48,066 nt of DNA from an uncultured Bacillota bacterium (GTDB lineage Bacteria > Bacillota > Clostridia > Christensenellales > QAND01), in the NCBI GenBank assembly GCA_905208455.1, contig CAJLPK010000007.1:1-48066 (forward strand), read 5' to 3'. The first letter of the stretch is position 1; each line of letters opens with the position of its first letter. The notes under the pieces were generated by a model. It was not told the origin of the DNA, did not search any database, and saw nothing but the letters and a program-made list of their open reading frames with translations. Below, piece by piece: positions 1 to 8,800 of this stretch. The position numbers and the translations under genes are program-made.

Positions 1-1251
1 CTTCATGTCCTGGCCGCCGATGTCGATGATAAAGTCCACGTTGGGCAGGAAATGCCGGGCCGCAGTAAAGTGGGCCACGGTCTCCACCACGCCGTAATCC
101 GTGTGGAAAGCGTTTTGGGTCAAATCCTCACCATAGCCAGTGGTAGTCACAGAGGCAACATGCAGGGCGGGATGCTCCTCGTAAAGCTTTTGAAGCACTT
201 CCCGGATCAAGGGGACGGGGTTTCCCAGGTTGGGCCGGTAGTCTGTAAACAGCAGCCGCGCCTCTTGGTCAATCACCGCCAGCTTTACCGTGGTGGAGCC
301 GGAGTCAATACCGATATGTACCGGCGCGCTGTAGTCCGCCCCAAAGGGGACCCGCGGCACAGCGGCCTTTGCGTGGCGGGCATGGAAGGCCTCATATTCC
401 TCCCGGTTTGCAAACAGCGGCGGATGACTCCGATAGGTCTCCGAGGCGCCATGAAGCCGCAGCCGGTCTGCTACAGCCGTAAGATCAAACTCCTGATCGG
501 CATAATAGGCCGCGCCCAGCGCCACAAACAAAAGACTGTTCTCCGGACAAATTCCCCGGACTCCCAGCGTGTGGTCAAAGCTCTCCCGCAAGCAGCGGGA
601 GAAGGTCAGCGGCCCGCCCAGATACAGCACCTGCCCGCAGATAGGCCGGCCCTGGGCCAACCCTGCGATGGTCTGATTCACCACCGCCTGATAAATGCTG
701 GCGGCAATGTCTGGTGCCTTAGCACCCTGGTTGATGAGGGGTTGAATATCGCTCTTGGCAAAGACGCCGCATCGGGAAGCAATGGTATAGGTCTTTTCCG
801 CTTTTTGTGCAGCGATGTCCATCTCATCGGCCCCCATTTTTAAAAGGGTCGCCATCTGATCAATAAAAGCGCCGGTACCACCGGCGCAGGAACCATTCAT
901 GCGGACCTCGACGCCATTGGTCAGGAACAGGATTTTCGCATCCTCCCCGCCCAGCTCAATGATGCAGTCCGTGCCGGGTGCCAGCCGCCCCGCTGCCACG
1001 CGGGTGGCGTAGACTTCCTGCACAAAGGGAATCTGCACACTCTCCGCCATGCCCATGCCGGCAGAGCCGGAAATGGAGACAAGATAAGCGCCGTCTCCCT
1101 CTTTGTCCGCAATTTCCCGCAGCAGCTCGGCTGTTTTTTGGGAGATCTGCGATAGGTGGCGTCGATAGGTGGAAAATAAAAGCGTATCGTCTTCGCCCAA
1201 AACCACGCATTTGATGGTGGTAGAGCCAATATCCAGTCCGATTCTTTTCAT
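1..1251 (-). CDS. 2-hydroxyacyl-CoA dehydratase activase (BadF/BcrA/HgdC ATPase family), C-terminus cut by window edge
   Basis: The 417 visible residues contain two tandem actin-like ATPase domains: the first begins MKRIGLDIGSTTIK at residue 1, the second begins IGIDSGSTTVKLAV near residue 322 and continues to GGQDMK at the edge. In HgdC-type activases a [4Fe-4S] cluster is held between subunits by two cysteines 39 residues apart; here C122 (NGSCAGGTGAF) and C161 (SRCGVFAKSD) have exactly that spacing. The known role is ATP-driven one-electron transfer to a 2-hydroxyacyl-CoA dehydratase. The ATG at 1249-1251 gives the canonical N-terminus and is preceded, at a somewhat long distance, by a GAGGTGAG ribosome binding site. 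It lies 36 bp downstream of the dehydratase-like gene and is probably co-transcribed with it. The two-domain architecture belongs to the large activase-like proteins of Clostridia, whose substrate is unknown. Confidence 0.9.
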   Translation of the reverse strand, partial: MKRIGLDIGSTTIKCVVLGEDDTLLFSTYRRHLSQISQKTAELLREIADKEGDGAYLVSISGSAGMGMAESVQIPFVQEVYATRVAAGRLAPGTDCIIELGGEDAKILFLTNGVEVRMNGSCAGGTGAFIDQMATLLKMGADEMDIAAQKAEKTYTIASRCGVFAKSDIQPLINQGAKAPDIAASIYQAVVNQTIAGLAQGRPICGQVLYLGGPLTFSRCLRESFDHTLGVRGICPENSLLFVALGAAYYADQEFDLTAVADRLRLHGASETYRSHPPLFANREEYEAFHARHAKAAVPRVPFGADYSAPVHIGIDSGSTTVKLAVIDQEARLLFTDYRPNLGNPVPLIREVLQKLYEEHPALHVASVTTTGYGEDLTQNAFHTDYGVVETVAHFTAARHFLPNVDFIIDIGGQDMK

Positions 1252-1287
1252 GGGATATAGTTGTCTCACCTCTATTGCAAAAGGCCG

Positions 1288-2538
1288 TCAGAGGGATTCC
1301 CTCGCGACGGCCAGCATCAGCTTGATGCGGTTCTCTTGGTTTACCTTGGTTGCGCCTGCGTCATAGTCGATGGGCGCAATGTTGGCGTTGGGATAGCGGT
1401 TTTTTATGTTGCGGATTACGCCTTTGCCAACGATATGGTTGGGCAGACAGCCAAACGGCTGGGCACACACAATGTTTTGATAGCCGCTTTCGATCAATTC
1501 GCACATCTCGGCGGGCAGCAGCCACCCCTCTCCCATCTTTACGCCTTTGCTGATCACCGTTTCCGCCAGCGCCTTTACATGGGGGAACGAGGAAGGCGTG
1601 ATAAATGCGTCATAGGCAGACAGCACGCTGCGCAGCTTGTTTTGCAGGCCGTTGATCATGCGCTCCATAAACAGCCCCAAATATTTCCAAAACACACTGC
1701 CCCCATAGAGCTGCCAGTCGATCAGCTTGCCGGAAGCGCAGTAATACACGAACCCCAAAACGCCGGGCACCATATATTCACACCCCTGGGAGAAGAGAAA
1801 TTCCTCCAGGTCGTTGTTGCCGAAAGGCGCATACTTTACATAGATTTCGCCTACGATCCCCACCTTGATTTTTTTCTCCGAGGTGCGCTCTATCGCGTGA
1901 AAATCAGCGGCCATTGCCTTTAGATTTTTTGTGATGCTGCGGCCGGTCAGCCCCTTGTTGCGCTTGAATTGGGAAACCAAGCGCGCCGTCCAGGCCTGCA
2001 CCAGCTGCTGCGTTTGGCCGGGATGCACCTCGTAGGGGCGGATCTGGTTTTTCAGCTGCATCAGCATATCGCCGTACACGATGGAAATACAGCCTTTGTA
2101 TAGGATCATCGGCGTGATCTTAAAGCCGCTGTATTTTTCCATGCCGCCGAAGCTCAGGGAAATGACGGGCACATACCCAAGCCCCATATTCACCAACGCT
2201 TTTTTCAACAGCTTGATGTAATTGGACGCGCGGCAGCCGCCGCCGGTCTGGAAATGCAGCAGCGCTACCTTGTGCGGATCATAGTCCCCGCTGGTCAGCG
2301 CATACAGCAGCTGCCCGCAGGAGCAGATGGCCGGATAGCACATATCGTTATGGATATGCCGCAGCCCCTCATCGAGCACCTTCTGCCCTGTATAATGCAG
2401 CACCTCGACTTGGTATCCGTACATGCGCAGCACCTCGGTCAAAAGGCTCATATGGATAGGGAAAATATCCGGAACCAGGATCACATGATCCTTTTTCATT
2501 TCTTTGGTAAAATCGACAAATTCGTTTTGTGTATTCAC
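1288..2538 (-). CDS. 2-hydroxyacyl-CoA dehydratase D-component-like protein
   Basis: The 416-residue protein resembles the HGD-D (2-hydroxyglutaryl-CoA dehydratase) family as found at the C-terminal end of large activase-like proteins. Cysteine-bearing motifs CYPAICSCGQLLYAL (about residues 68-82) and CAQPFGCLPNHIVGKG (near residue 365) are candidate iron-sulfur ligands. Family knowledge suggests an iron-sulfur protein acting with the activase encoded directly downstream; the substrate cannot be read from the sequence. The start is GTG at 2536-2538 with only a weak purine-rich stretch upstream, so a start at the internal ATG of residue 14 (MKKDHVILVPD) is possible. A promoter at 2669-2697 serves this gene and the activase. 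Confidence 0.82.
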   Translation of the reverse strand: MNTQNEFVDFTKEMKKDHVILVPDIFPIHMSLLTEVLRMYGYQVEVLHYTGQKVLDEGLRHIHNDMCYPAICSCGQLLYALTSGDYDPHKVALLHFQTGGGCRASNYIKLLKKALVNMGLGYVPVISLSFGGMEKYSGFKITPMILYKGCISIVYGDMLMQLKNQIRPYEVHPGQTQQLVQAWTARLVSQFKRNKGLTGRSITKNLKAMAADFHAIERTSEKKIKVGIVGEIYVKYAPFGNNDLEEFLFSQGCEYMVPGVLGFVYYCASGKLIDWQLYGGSVFWKYLGLFMERMINGLQNKLRSVLSAYDAFITPSSFPHVKALAETVISKGVKMGEGWLLPAEMCELIESGYQNIVCAQPFGCLPNHIVGKGVIRNIKNRYPNANIAPIDYDAGATKVNQENRIKLMLAVARESL

Positions 2539-2593
2539 AATCTATTCTCTTTCTTTGGATGCGGTGCGTTAGTCATGATAAACCATGGCGCAA

Positions 2594-2615
2594 TCCGCCG
2601 CGTGTACGCGGCGGA
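2594..2615 (-). other. GC-rich hairpin in the leader of the dehydratase/activase operon
   Basis: A perfect 9-bp inverted repeat, TCCGCCGCG and CGCGGCGGA, encloses a TGTA loop. It sits in the roughly 120-nt untranslated leader between the promoter at 2669-2697 and the GTG start at 2538. No U-run follows on either strand, so it is not a simple terminator. Its role (mRNA stability or protein binding) is unknown. Confidence 0.5.
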
Positions 2616-2668
2616 CAGCTTCACCGCACTATGTGTTCGACAAATTTTGACAAACTGGCATTTGACAC

Positions 2669-2697
2669 ATTATAAAAATATAAAGTGCATCTTGCAA
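2669..2697 (-). promoter_or_regulatory. Sigma-A type promoter of the dehydratase/activase operon
   Basis: On the minus strand, TTGCAA (2692-2697) and TATAAT (2669-2674) are separated by 17 bp. Transcription would start near 2662. Just downstream lie three spaced copies of a GACA-containing heptamer (plus-strand GACA at 2639, 2649 and 2664), which could be an operator. Confidence 0.65.
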
Positions 2698-2831
2698 GCT
2701 TTGTTCATTAAAAAAACAATCTTTGAAGGAAAAAGCCGGAGTCTCTTCAAGATTGTGTGGATAAACTATTGTATGAAATTTCGACAAAATCTGCAAGCGG
2801 GGCCGTATTTGGGTGCCCCTGAGAGGAGAGA

Positions 2832-3596
2832 ATGAAAGGGAAAAAGCAAAATCATTATGGGAAGCTATGTACGGAAATGTACGAGATCTTACATGACAGA
2901 ACCGCTTTAGAGGAATTGGAATTTTATCTTTCTTATGCAGACAAGGACAAGAAGATTTTAGAGCCCCTATGCGGCAGCGGGCGCTTCCTCCTCCCGTTTA
3001 TGGAGCAGGAGCTCTGCATTACAGGGCTGGATGCGTCTGAAGAAATGCTGGGCAAGCTAAAATCAAAAGCGCCTGCGGCCCATGTCATCCAGGCCGATAT
3101 AGCAGCATACCAAACGGAAGAAAAATACGACTATATCTTTATCCCCTCCGGCTCTGTTTCGCTTTTTACGGATATGGGCTTGTGCAAAAGGGTTCTGCAT
3201 CGGTGAAAGGAGATGATGGCGCCGGGAGGGAAATTGGTCTTTTCAGTGGATACAGTGGCCAATAGATGCCCGGACAGCGGCTATGAGACAGCAGCCTCCG
3301 TAAAGACGAAAGACGGACTCGATTTGATTTTGAAAAACAAAAATCATTATGATGAAAAAACGTAGACACAGTTTTCCCCCGGCATCTATGAGCTATATCA
3401 AGGCTCATGCATATTGCAGAAGGAAACGATGGATTTCCAAATACACCTCTATCGCTTTGGAGAAATCGAACGGGTTTTAAGTGAGGTCGGTTTTACAGAA
3501 ATAAAGACATATTCGTCTTATGACAAGAAGGCCGCCGTTGATGACACTGTGGATATGTTCTTGATCGAATGCATAACGCCGGCCCCTGCGCTTTGA
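2832..3596 (+). pseudogene. Class I SAM-dependent methyltransferase, disrupted by two in-frame stop codons
   Basis: One reading frame encodes a complete methyltransferase of about 254 codons: the SAM-binding motif LEPLCGSGRFLLPF, an acidic ITGLDASEEML strand, APGGKLVFSVDT after the core, and a C-terminal region ending FLIECITPAPAL. The frame is interrupted by TGA at 3204-3206 and TAG at 3363-3365 without any frameshift. TAG is one C-to-T change from CAG (Gln) and TGA is one from CGA (Arg), so two nonsense substitutions explain the damage. A good ribosome binding site (GAGGAGAGA) precedes the ATG at 2832. A TTG at 3414 could restart translation but would yield only the last 60 residues. Probably a decaying accessory methyltransferase; the substrate is unknown. 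Confidence 0.78.
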
Positions 3597-3636
3597 AAAC
3601 GCACCGCGATGGGATAAGGCTTCCTTTTCTTTGCGC

Positions 3637-3667
3637 AAAAAAACGGCAGGACGCCGTTTTTTATTTT
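3637..3667. terminator. Bidirectional intrinsic terminator
   Basis: AAAACGGC and GCCGTTTT form a hairpin around AGGAC (3648-3652), with A7 on the left and a T-run on the right. It can end transcription of the pseudogene on the plus strand and of the histidinol phosphatase gene on the minus strand, whose stop codon it touches. Confidence 0.8.
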
Positions 3668-4497
3668 GCAAGAGGCACGGCCGTATCGGGCGCCCAGGGA
3701 TAATAAAGCGCGGAAAAGCCCAGCGACCGCAGCTGCTCTGCGGCAATGTCAAAGCCTGCGTTCAAGTCTTTGGCGTCATGCGCATCGCTGGAAAGGCAAA
3801 GCTTTTCCCCGCCGTAGTGCTTATAGCGCTCAAGAAAAAACGGCCCTGGTAAACAGGTCTTGGAAGGCTTTTGCAAGCCGGAGGTATTGACCTCGATGAT
3901 CTTGCCGCTGCGCGCGGCAGCCAGGGCGATTTCATCTTCTAGATCCTCGATTTGCGCTTTGGCATATTGCAATAAAAAGTAATCGCCGGGATAATTGCGC
4001 CGGTAGATCCCAATATGCGCGATGGCGTCAAATTCTGGCACGCATAGCGACTGGCGCACAGCGCGATAGTATTGCTCCATCATCCAGGAAAAGGCAAAGC
4101 CGGTTTCCAGATTGGTCCAATAATCGCGGGTGATCCACAACCCGCCGAAGGTATGGGCGCTGGCGATGACATAGTCATACCTTTGAGCACGGAGCCCTTG
4201 CAGGCATACCTCATGCCATTGCTTTTCATAGGTAAGCTCCACGCCCCGGTACAGGCGGTATCCCTTGGCGCACCCCTCTTCGATTTTTCGCCGGTAGGCT
4301 TCATTGTCGAAAGGACGGCGCTCATAGCCGGGATACCGGCGGCGGTACGCTTCAATGCCGGGATGCCAATGCTCGGCAAAGCCGATGCCGCGGGCCGTCC
4401 CTTCTTCCAGCAGCGCCCAATAGGCCTCCATGGGGCATTGGGAATCGTCGGACAGGTCGGTATGCACATGGGCGTCGACGATAGAAAACCGATCCAT
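3661..4497 (-). CDS. hisJ: PHP-domain histidinol-phosphatase (HisJ/HisK type)
   Basis: The 278-residue PHP-family phosphoesterase would dephosphorylate histidinol phosphate to histidinol in histidine biosynthesis. Metal-binding motifs include DAHVHTDLSDD at residues 8-18 (the H-x-H of the PHP motif), the EHWHPG segment near residue 42, ASAHTFGG near residue 112 and SDAHDAKDLNAGF near residue 238. Its ATG (4495-4497) directly abuts the stop codon of hisC (4498-4500), so the two are translationally coupled. This pairing with hisC is the main support for the histidinol phosphate substrate over another PHP phosphatase role. No other his genes are in the window. Confidence 0.85.
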   Translation of the reverse strand: MDRFSIVDAHVHTDLSDDSQCPMEAYWALLEEGTARGIGFAEHWHPGIEAYRRRYPGYERRPFDNEAYRRKIEEGCAKGYRLYRGVELTYEKQWHEVCLQGLRAQRYDYVIASAHTFGGLWITRDYWTNLETGFAFSWMMEQYYRAVRQSLCVPEFDAIAHIGIYRRNYPGDYFLLQYAKAQIEDLEDEIALAAARSGKIIEVNTSGLQKPSKTCLPGPFFLERYKHYGGEKLCLSSDAHDAKDLNAGFDIAAEQLRSLGFSALYYPWAPDTAVPLAK

Positions 4498-5565
4498 TTA
4501 CCGATCCTCCCCATCCAGCGCATCCAATAATGCCTGCATTTCCGCCCGGGTGCCGATGGTGATGCGCAGATAGCCGGAGATGCGCGGCTTATCAAAATGC
4601 CGCACCAGCACGTGACGTTCTCTCAGCTTGGCAAAGCAGCGTTTGCCATCGCCGTCAGCCGGGCTGGCAAACACAAAATTGGCCTGCGAAGGCAAAACGG
4701 TAAAACCGCGGCGGCGCAACGCCCCGCAAAACCAAGCGCGGGTGGCTTGTATTTCCTCGCAGCGCGCCCGGGTATAGGCCGCATCCTCGATGGCGGCTTG
4801 GGCGCCCGCCTGGGCCAGCCGGTCGACGGGATAGCTGTTAAAGCTGTCCTTCACACAGGTCAAAGCATGGATCAACTGCCGGTTCCCCAGCGCATAGCCG
4901 ACGCGAAGCCCTGCCAGCGCATGCGATTTGCTCAGCGTACGCACAACCAAAAGATTTTCATACTGCCCGATGAGCGAAGCCGCACTCTGCGCGCCGAAGG
5001 CGACATAGGCTTCGTCGATCAAGACCAGGCATTGCGGGTTGGCCTGCAGGAGCTGTTGGATCTGCGCCAAGGTCAAAGCAATGCCGGTAGGCGCATTGGG
5101 ATTGGCAATCAGGATGCCGCCGGCGCTGCCCTGGCAAAAGGCAGGCAGATCCATACAGAAATCGGCCGTCAGCGGCACCTTCTGCACACAAACGCCGAAC
5201 AGCTGGGCATATACCTCATAAAAGCTGTACGTAATATCCGCAAATTGGATCGGCTGTGCCTGGCCGGCAAAAAAAGCAGGAAAGCACAGGGCCAATACCT
5301 CATCCGAGCCGTTGCCGACAAAGACCTCTTCTGCCTCCAGCCCTTCAGTTTTGGCGATGGCTTGGCGCAGGGAAAGGCTGGCAGGGTCAGGATACAGGCG
5401 AAGCTGCCCCATCGCCTGCTCCATTGCAGACGCCACACGCGGCGAGGGCGGATATGGATTTTCGTTGGTGTTGAGCTTGATGACCCGCTGCGTACCCTTT
5501 GGCTGTTCGCCCGGCACATAGGGAGACAAGCCCTTGGCCAAAGGGCTGATAACGGTCTGCTGCAT
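4498..5565 (-). CDS. hisC: Histidinol-phosphate aminotransferase
   Basis: The 355-residue class I/II PLP aminotransferase converts imidazole-acetol phosphate and glutamate to histidinol phosphate and 2-oxoglutarate. Diagnostic segments are KLNTNENPYPPSP (residues 30-42), ANPNAPTG (154-161), the DEAYVAF strand (184-190) and the PLP lysine K213 in RTLSKSHALAGLRVGYA. The length is normal for HisC. The ATG is preceded by AAGGAGG, and a -10 element at 5603-5608 drives the hisC-phosphatase pair. Confidence 0.92.
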   Translation of the reverse strand: MQQTVISPLAKGLSPYVPGEQPKGTQRVIKLNTNENPYPPSPRVASAMEQAMGQLRLYPDPASLSLRQAIAKTEGLEAEEVFVGNGSDEVLALCFPAFFAGQAQPIQFADITYSFYEVYAQLFGVCVQKVPLTADFCMDLPAFCQGSAGGILIANPNAPTGIALTLAQIQQLLQANPQCLVLIDEAYVAFGAQSAASLIGQYENLLVVRTLSKSHALAGLRVGYALGNRQLIHALTCVKDSFNSYPVDRLAQAGAQAAIEDAAYTRARCEEIQATRAWFCGALRRRGFTVLPSQANFVFASPADGDGKRCFAKLRERHVLVRHFDKPRISGYLRITIGTRAEMQALLDALDGEDR

Positions 5566-5602
5566 GGAGCATACCTCCTTGGAAAAGCTGTCAGATATAC
5601 CT

Positions 5603-5608
5603 ATTATA
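5603..5608 (-). promoter_or_regulatory. -10 element (TATAAT) of the hisC operon
   Basis: TATAAT on the minus strand lies 38 bp upstream of the hisC start; the -35 region is poor (TGCCAA at 16 bp spacing). The AT-rich interval from here to the nifJ promoter at 5771 holds two short A/T runs and a small GGGAA/TTCCC repeat near 5738-5750, and no gene. Confidence 0.5.
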
Positions 5609-5770
5609 TATCAAAGCTCTCCTTTTGGCATGGCGGATTGTTTCTTGCAAAAGCCTTGGAAGATGGCAGATGCAAAGCCAAGGACCCATGCTTTTTTCGT
5701 CAAAAGGGGGAAAACATGCACTTTTTTCAAAAAAATGGGAAAACTTCCCGTAGAACAGGAGGGATAACGC

Positions 5771-5800
5771 TTGACGATTTCTGCACAAGGTTATTATAAT
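5771..5800 (+). promoter_or_regulatory. Promoter of nifJ
   Basis: TTGACG (5771-5776) and TATAAT (5795-5800) are separated by 18 bp. This places the start of transcription about 50 nt before the nifJ ATG, which has an AAGGAGG ribosome binding site. Confidence 0.75.
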
Positions 5801-5856
5801 GTATAAGATTTGAATGTTAATATTACAATACTACAACCTTAAGGAGGTCTCCCCAT

Positions 5857-8800
5857 ATGGCAAAGACATTGACCATTGATGGCAATACCGCTGCCGCGCA
5901 CGTTGCGTACGCGTTCAGCGACGTAGCTGCCATCTACCCGATTACGCCGTCCTCTCCGATGGCGGAATCTTGTGACGAATGGGCAGCGGCCGGCCGTAAG
6001 AATATCTATGGCCAGACGATGAACATCGTTGAGATGCAAAGCGAGGCGGGCGCCGCTGGCGCTGTGCACGGCTCTTTGGTAGCCGGCGCTATGACCACCA
6101 CCTTTACCGCATCCCAGGGCTTGCTGCTGATGATCCCCAACATGTACAAGATCGCCGGTGAATTGCTGCCCTGCGTATTCCATGTGAGCGCGCGCGCCCT
6201 GGCCACGCAGGCATTGAATATCTTCGGCGACCAGGCAGACGTGATGGCCTGCCGTCAGACCGGGTTTGCCATGCTGGCGTCCGCTTCCGTACAGGAGGTC
6301 ATGGATCTGGCGCTGGTTTCCCATCTGTCCACCATCAAGACGCGTGTACCGTTCCTGCATTTCTTTGACGGCTTCCGTACTTCGCACGAGATCCAAAAGG
6401 TAGAGGTCATTGATTACGAAGACATGGCCAAGCTGGCGGATATGGATGCCATCCAGGCGTTCCGCGAACGCGCGATGAATCCGGAACACCCGCATCAGCG
6501 CGGCACCGCACAGAATGCGGATACCTATTTCCAGAACCGCGAGGCTTCCAATAAATTTTATGAAGCCGTGCCCGGCGTTGTACAGGAATGTATGGACAAG
6601 GTGGCGGAGCTGACCGGCCGTCAGTACCACCTGTTTGACTACTACGGCGCCCCCGATGCGGAAAACGTGGTCGTGATCATGGGCTCCGGCGCGGACGGCG
6701 TGGAAGAGACCATGAACTACCTCATCCAGGAACGCGGCCAGAAGATCGGCCTGGTCAAGGTTCGTCTGTACCGTCCGTTTGTGGAAGAGAAATTTATCGA
6801 AACGCTGCCCAAGACTGTCAAGCGCATTGCGGTAATGGATCGCACCAAGGAACCCGGCAGCGCAGGCGAGCCGCTGCTGCAGGATGTGCAGACCGCTCTG
6901 TTCAATGCCAAGCTGGATGTTGAATGTATCGGCGGCCGCTACGGCATGGGCAGCAAGGAATTTACGCCTTCCATGATCAACGCCATTTACGAAAACCTGG
7001 CGGCAGCAGCGCCGAAAAAGCGCTTTACCGTGGGCATCAATGATGACGTGACCGGCCTGTCCTTGGAAGTCAAGGAAAAGATCAACCCGGCGGGCGAAGG
7101 CACGTTCCAGGGCATGTTCTACGGCCTGGGCTCCGACGGTACCGTTGGCGCGAACAAAAACTCCATCAAGATCATCGGCGACCATACCGATATGTACGCA
7201 CAGGGCTACTTCTTCTATGATTCCAAAAAGTCCGGCGGTATCACGGTCAGCCATCTGCGCTTTGGCCAAAAGCCCATTCAGTCTCCTTATCTGATCGATA
7301 CGGCGGACTTTGTGGCCTGCCATAACGCCTCCTATATCACCCGTTACGATATGACCGGCGTTCTGCGCGAAGGCGGCACGTTCCTGTTGAACTGCCAGTG
7401 GTCTCCGGAGGAGCTGGAGCACCGCCTGCCGGCCAAGGTAAAAAATGACCTGGCGACCAAGAACATCAATTTCTACATCATCGACGGTGTAAAGATTGCT
7501 GCAGAAGTAGGCATGGGCGGCCGCATCAACACGGTGATGCAGTCTGCATTCTTCAAGATCGCAAACGTCATTCCGTATGCGGATGCCAATGAATACATGA
7601 AGAAAGCGGCTTATAAGTCCTACAGCAAGAAGGGCGAAAAGATCGTAAACATGAACTATGCGGCCATCGATGCCGGCGGTGAAGGCGTCGTGAAGGTCGA
7701 GATTCCGGAATCCTGGAAGACCACCACGGAGGGTGCGCCGATGGTGGCAAAATCCGGTGACAAATACTTCGATGAAGTTTTGTACCCGATCGCTTATCTG
7801 CATGGGGACGAGCTTCCGGTTTCCACCTTTACCCCGGACGGCGTTGTGCCCACCGGCACCACCAAGTTTGAAAAACGCGGCGTAGCCATCAAGGTACCGG
7901 AATGGCAGATGGATAAATGTATCCAGTGTAACCAATGTTCGTTGGTCTGCCCGCACGCGGTCATCCGTCCGGTTCTGGTGAAAGAGGAAGACCTCAAAGC
8001 TGCTCCGGCTGCCTTTGAAGCCAAAGCCGCTATCGGCAAGGACTTTGCCGGCTATCAGTTCCGTATGCAGGTCTCCCCGCTGGATTGCACGGGCTGCGGA
8101 AACTGCGCAGACGTCTGCCCGGCCAAGGAAAAGGCTCTGGTCATGAAGCCGCTGGATTCCCAGATGGAGCAGGCGGAAAACTGGACCTTTGCCCAGGATC
8201 TGCCGAAGCCGGACATCAAATTCAACCGCAACACCGTCAAAAACAGCCAGTTCCTGCAGCCGCTGTTCGAGTTCTCCGGCGCTTGCGCAGGCTGTGGCGA
8301 AACGCCGTACATCAAGCTCATCACCCAGCTGTTCGGCGATCGCATGATGGTGGCCAATGCGACGGGTTGTTCCTCCATCTATGGCGGTTCTTCCCCGACC
8401 TGCCCGTACACCAAGAACGAAAAGGGACATGGCCCGGCTTGGGCAAACTCCCTGTTTGAAGACAACGCCGAGTTCGGTTACGGCATGCGCGTTGCCGCTG
8501 CACAGCGTGAAGCGCTCGTTGCCCAGAAGGTAGACGAAGTGCTGGAAAACGGCTGCGCGGATGATTTGAAAGCAGCTCTGGAAAACTGGAAGGCCAACCG
8601 TCACGACGGCCTGGCTTCTCAGGAAGCGGCGGAAGCGATCAAAGCCTTGCTGCCGGAAGCCATCAAGGCAGACAGCAAGAATGCAGCGGCGCTGAAGGTC
8701 ATTGAAAACAACGCAGACCAGCTGGTGAAAAAATCCATCTGGTGCTTTGGCGGCGACGGCTGGGCCTATGATATTGGCTACGGCGGCGTAGACCATGTGC

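Noticed and set aside
52..843. 263-residue plus-strand open frame over the activase
   Set aside because: The opposite strand encodes a clear activase with both cluster cysteines; the plus frame has no family features.
3363..3365. TAG in the methyltransferase frame as pyrrolysine
   Set aside because: Known Pyl methyltransferases are the unrelated methylamine MtmB/MtbB/MttB families, and a second stop (TGA) interrupts the same gene; nonsense decay is simpler.
5566..5770. Short A/T runs and a GGGAA/TTCCC repeat before nifJ as a Rex or CcpA operator
   Set aside because: No TTGTGAA-type Rex palindrome or cre consensus could be matched.
4597..5799. 400-residue plus-strand open frame over hisC
   Set aside because: Antisense to a complete HisC with PLP lysine; composition is that of a shadow frame.
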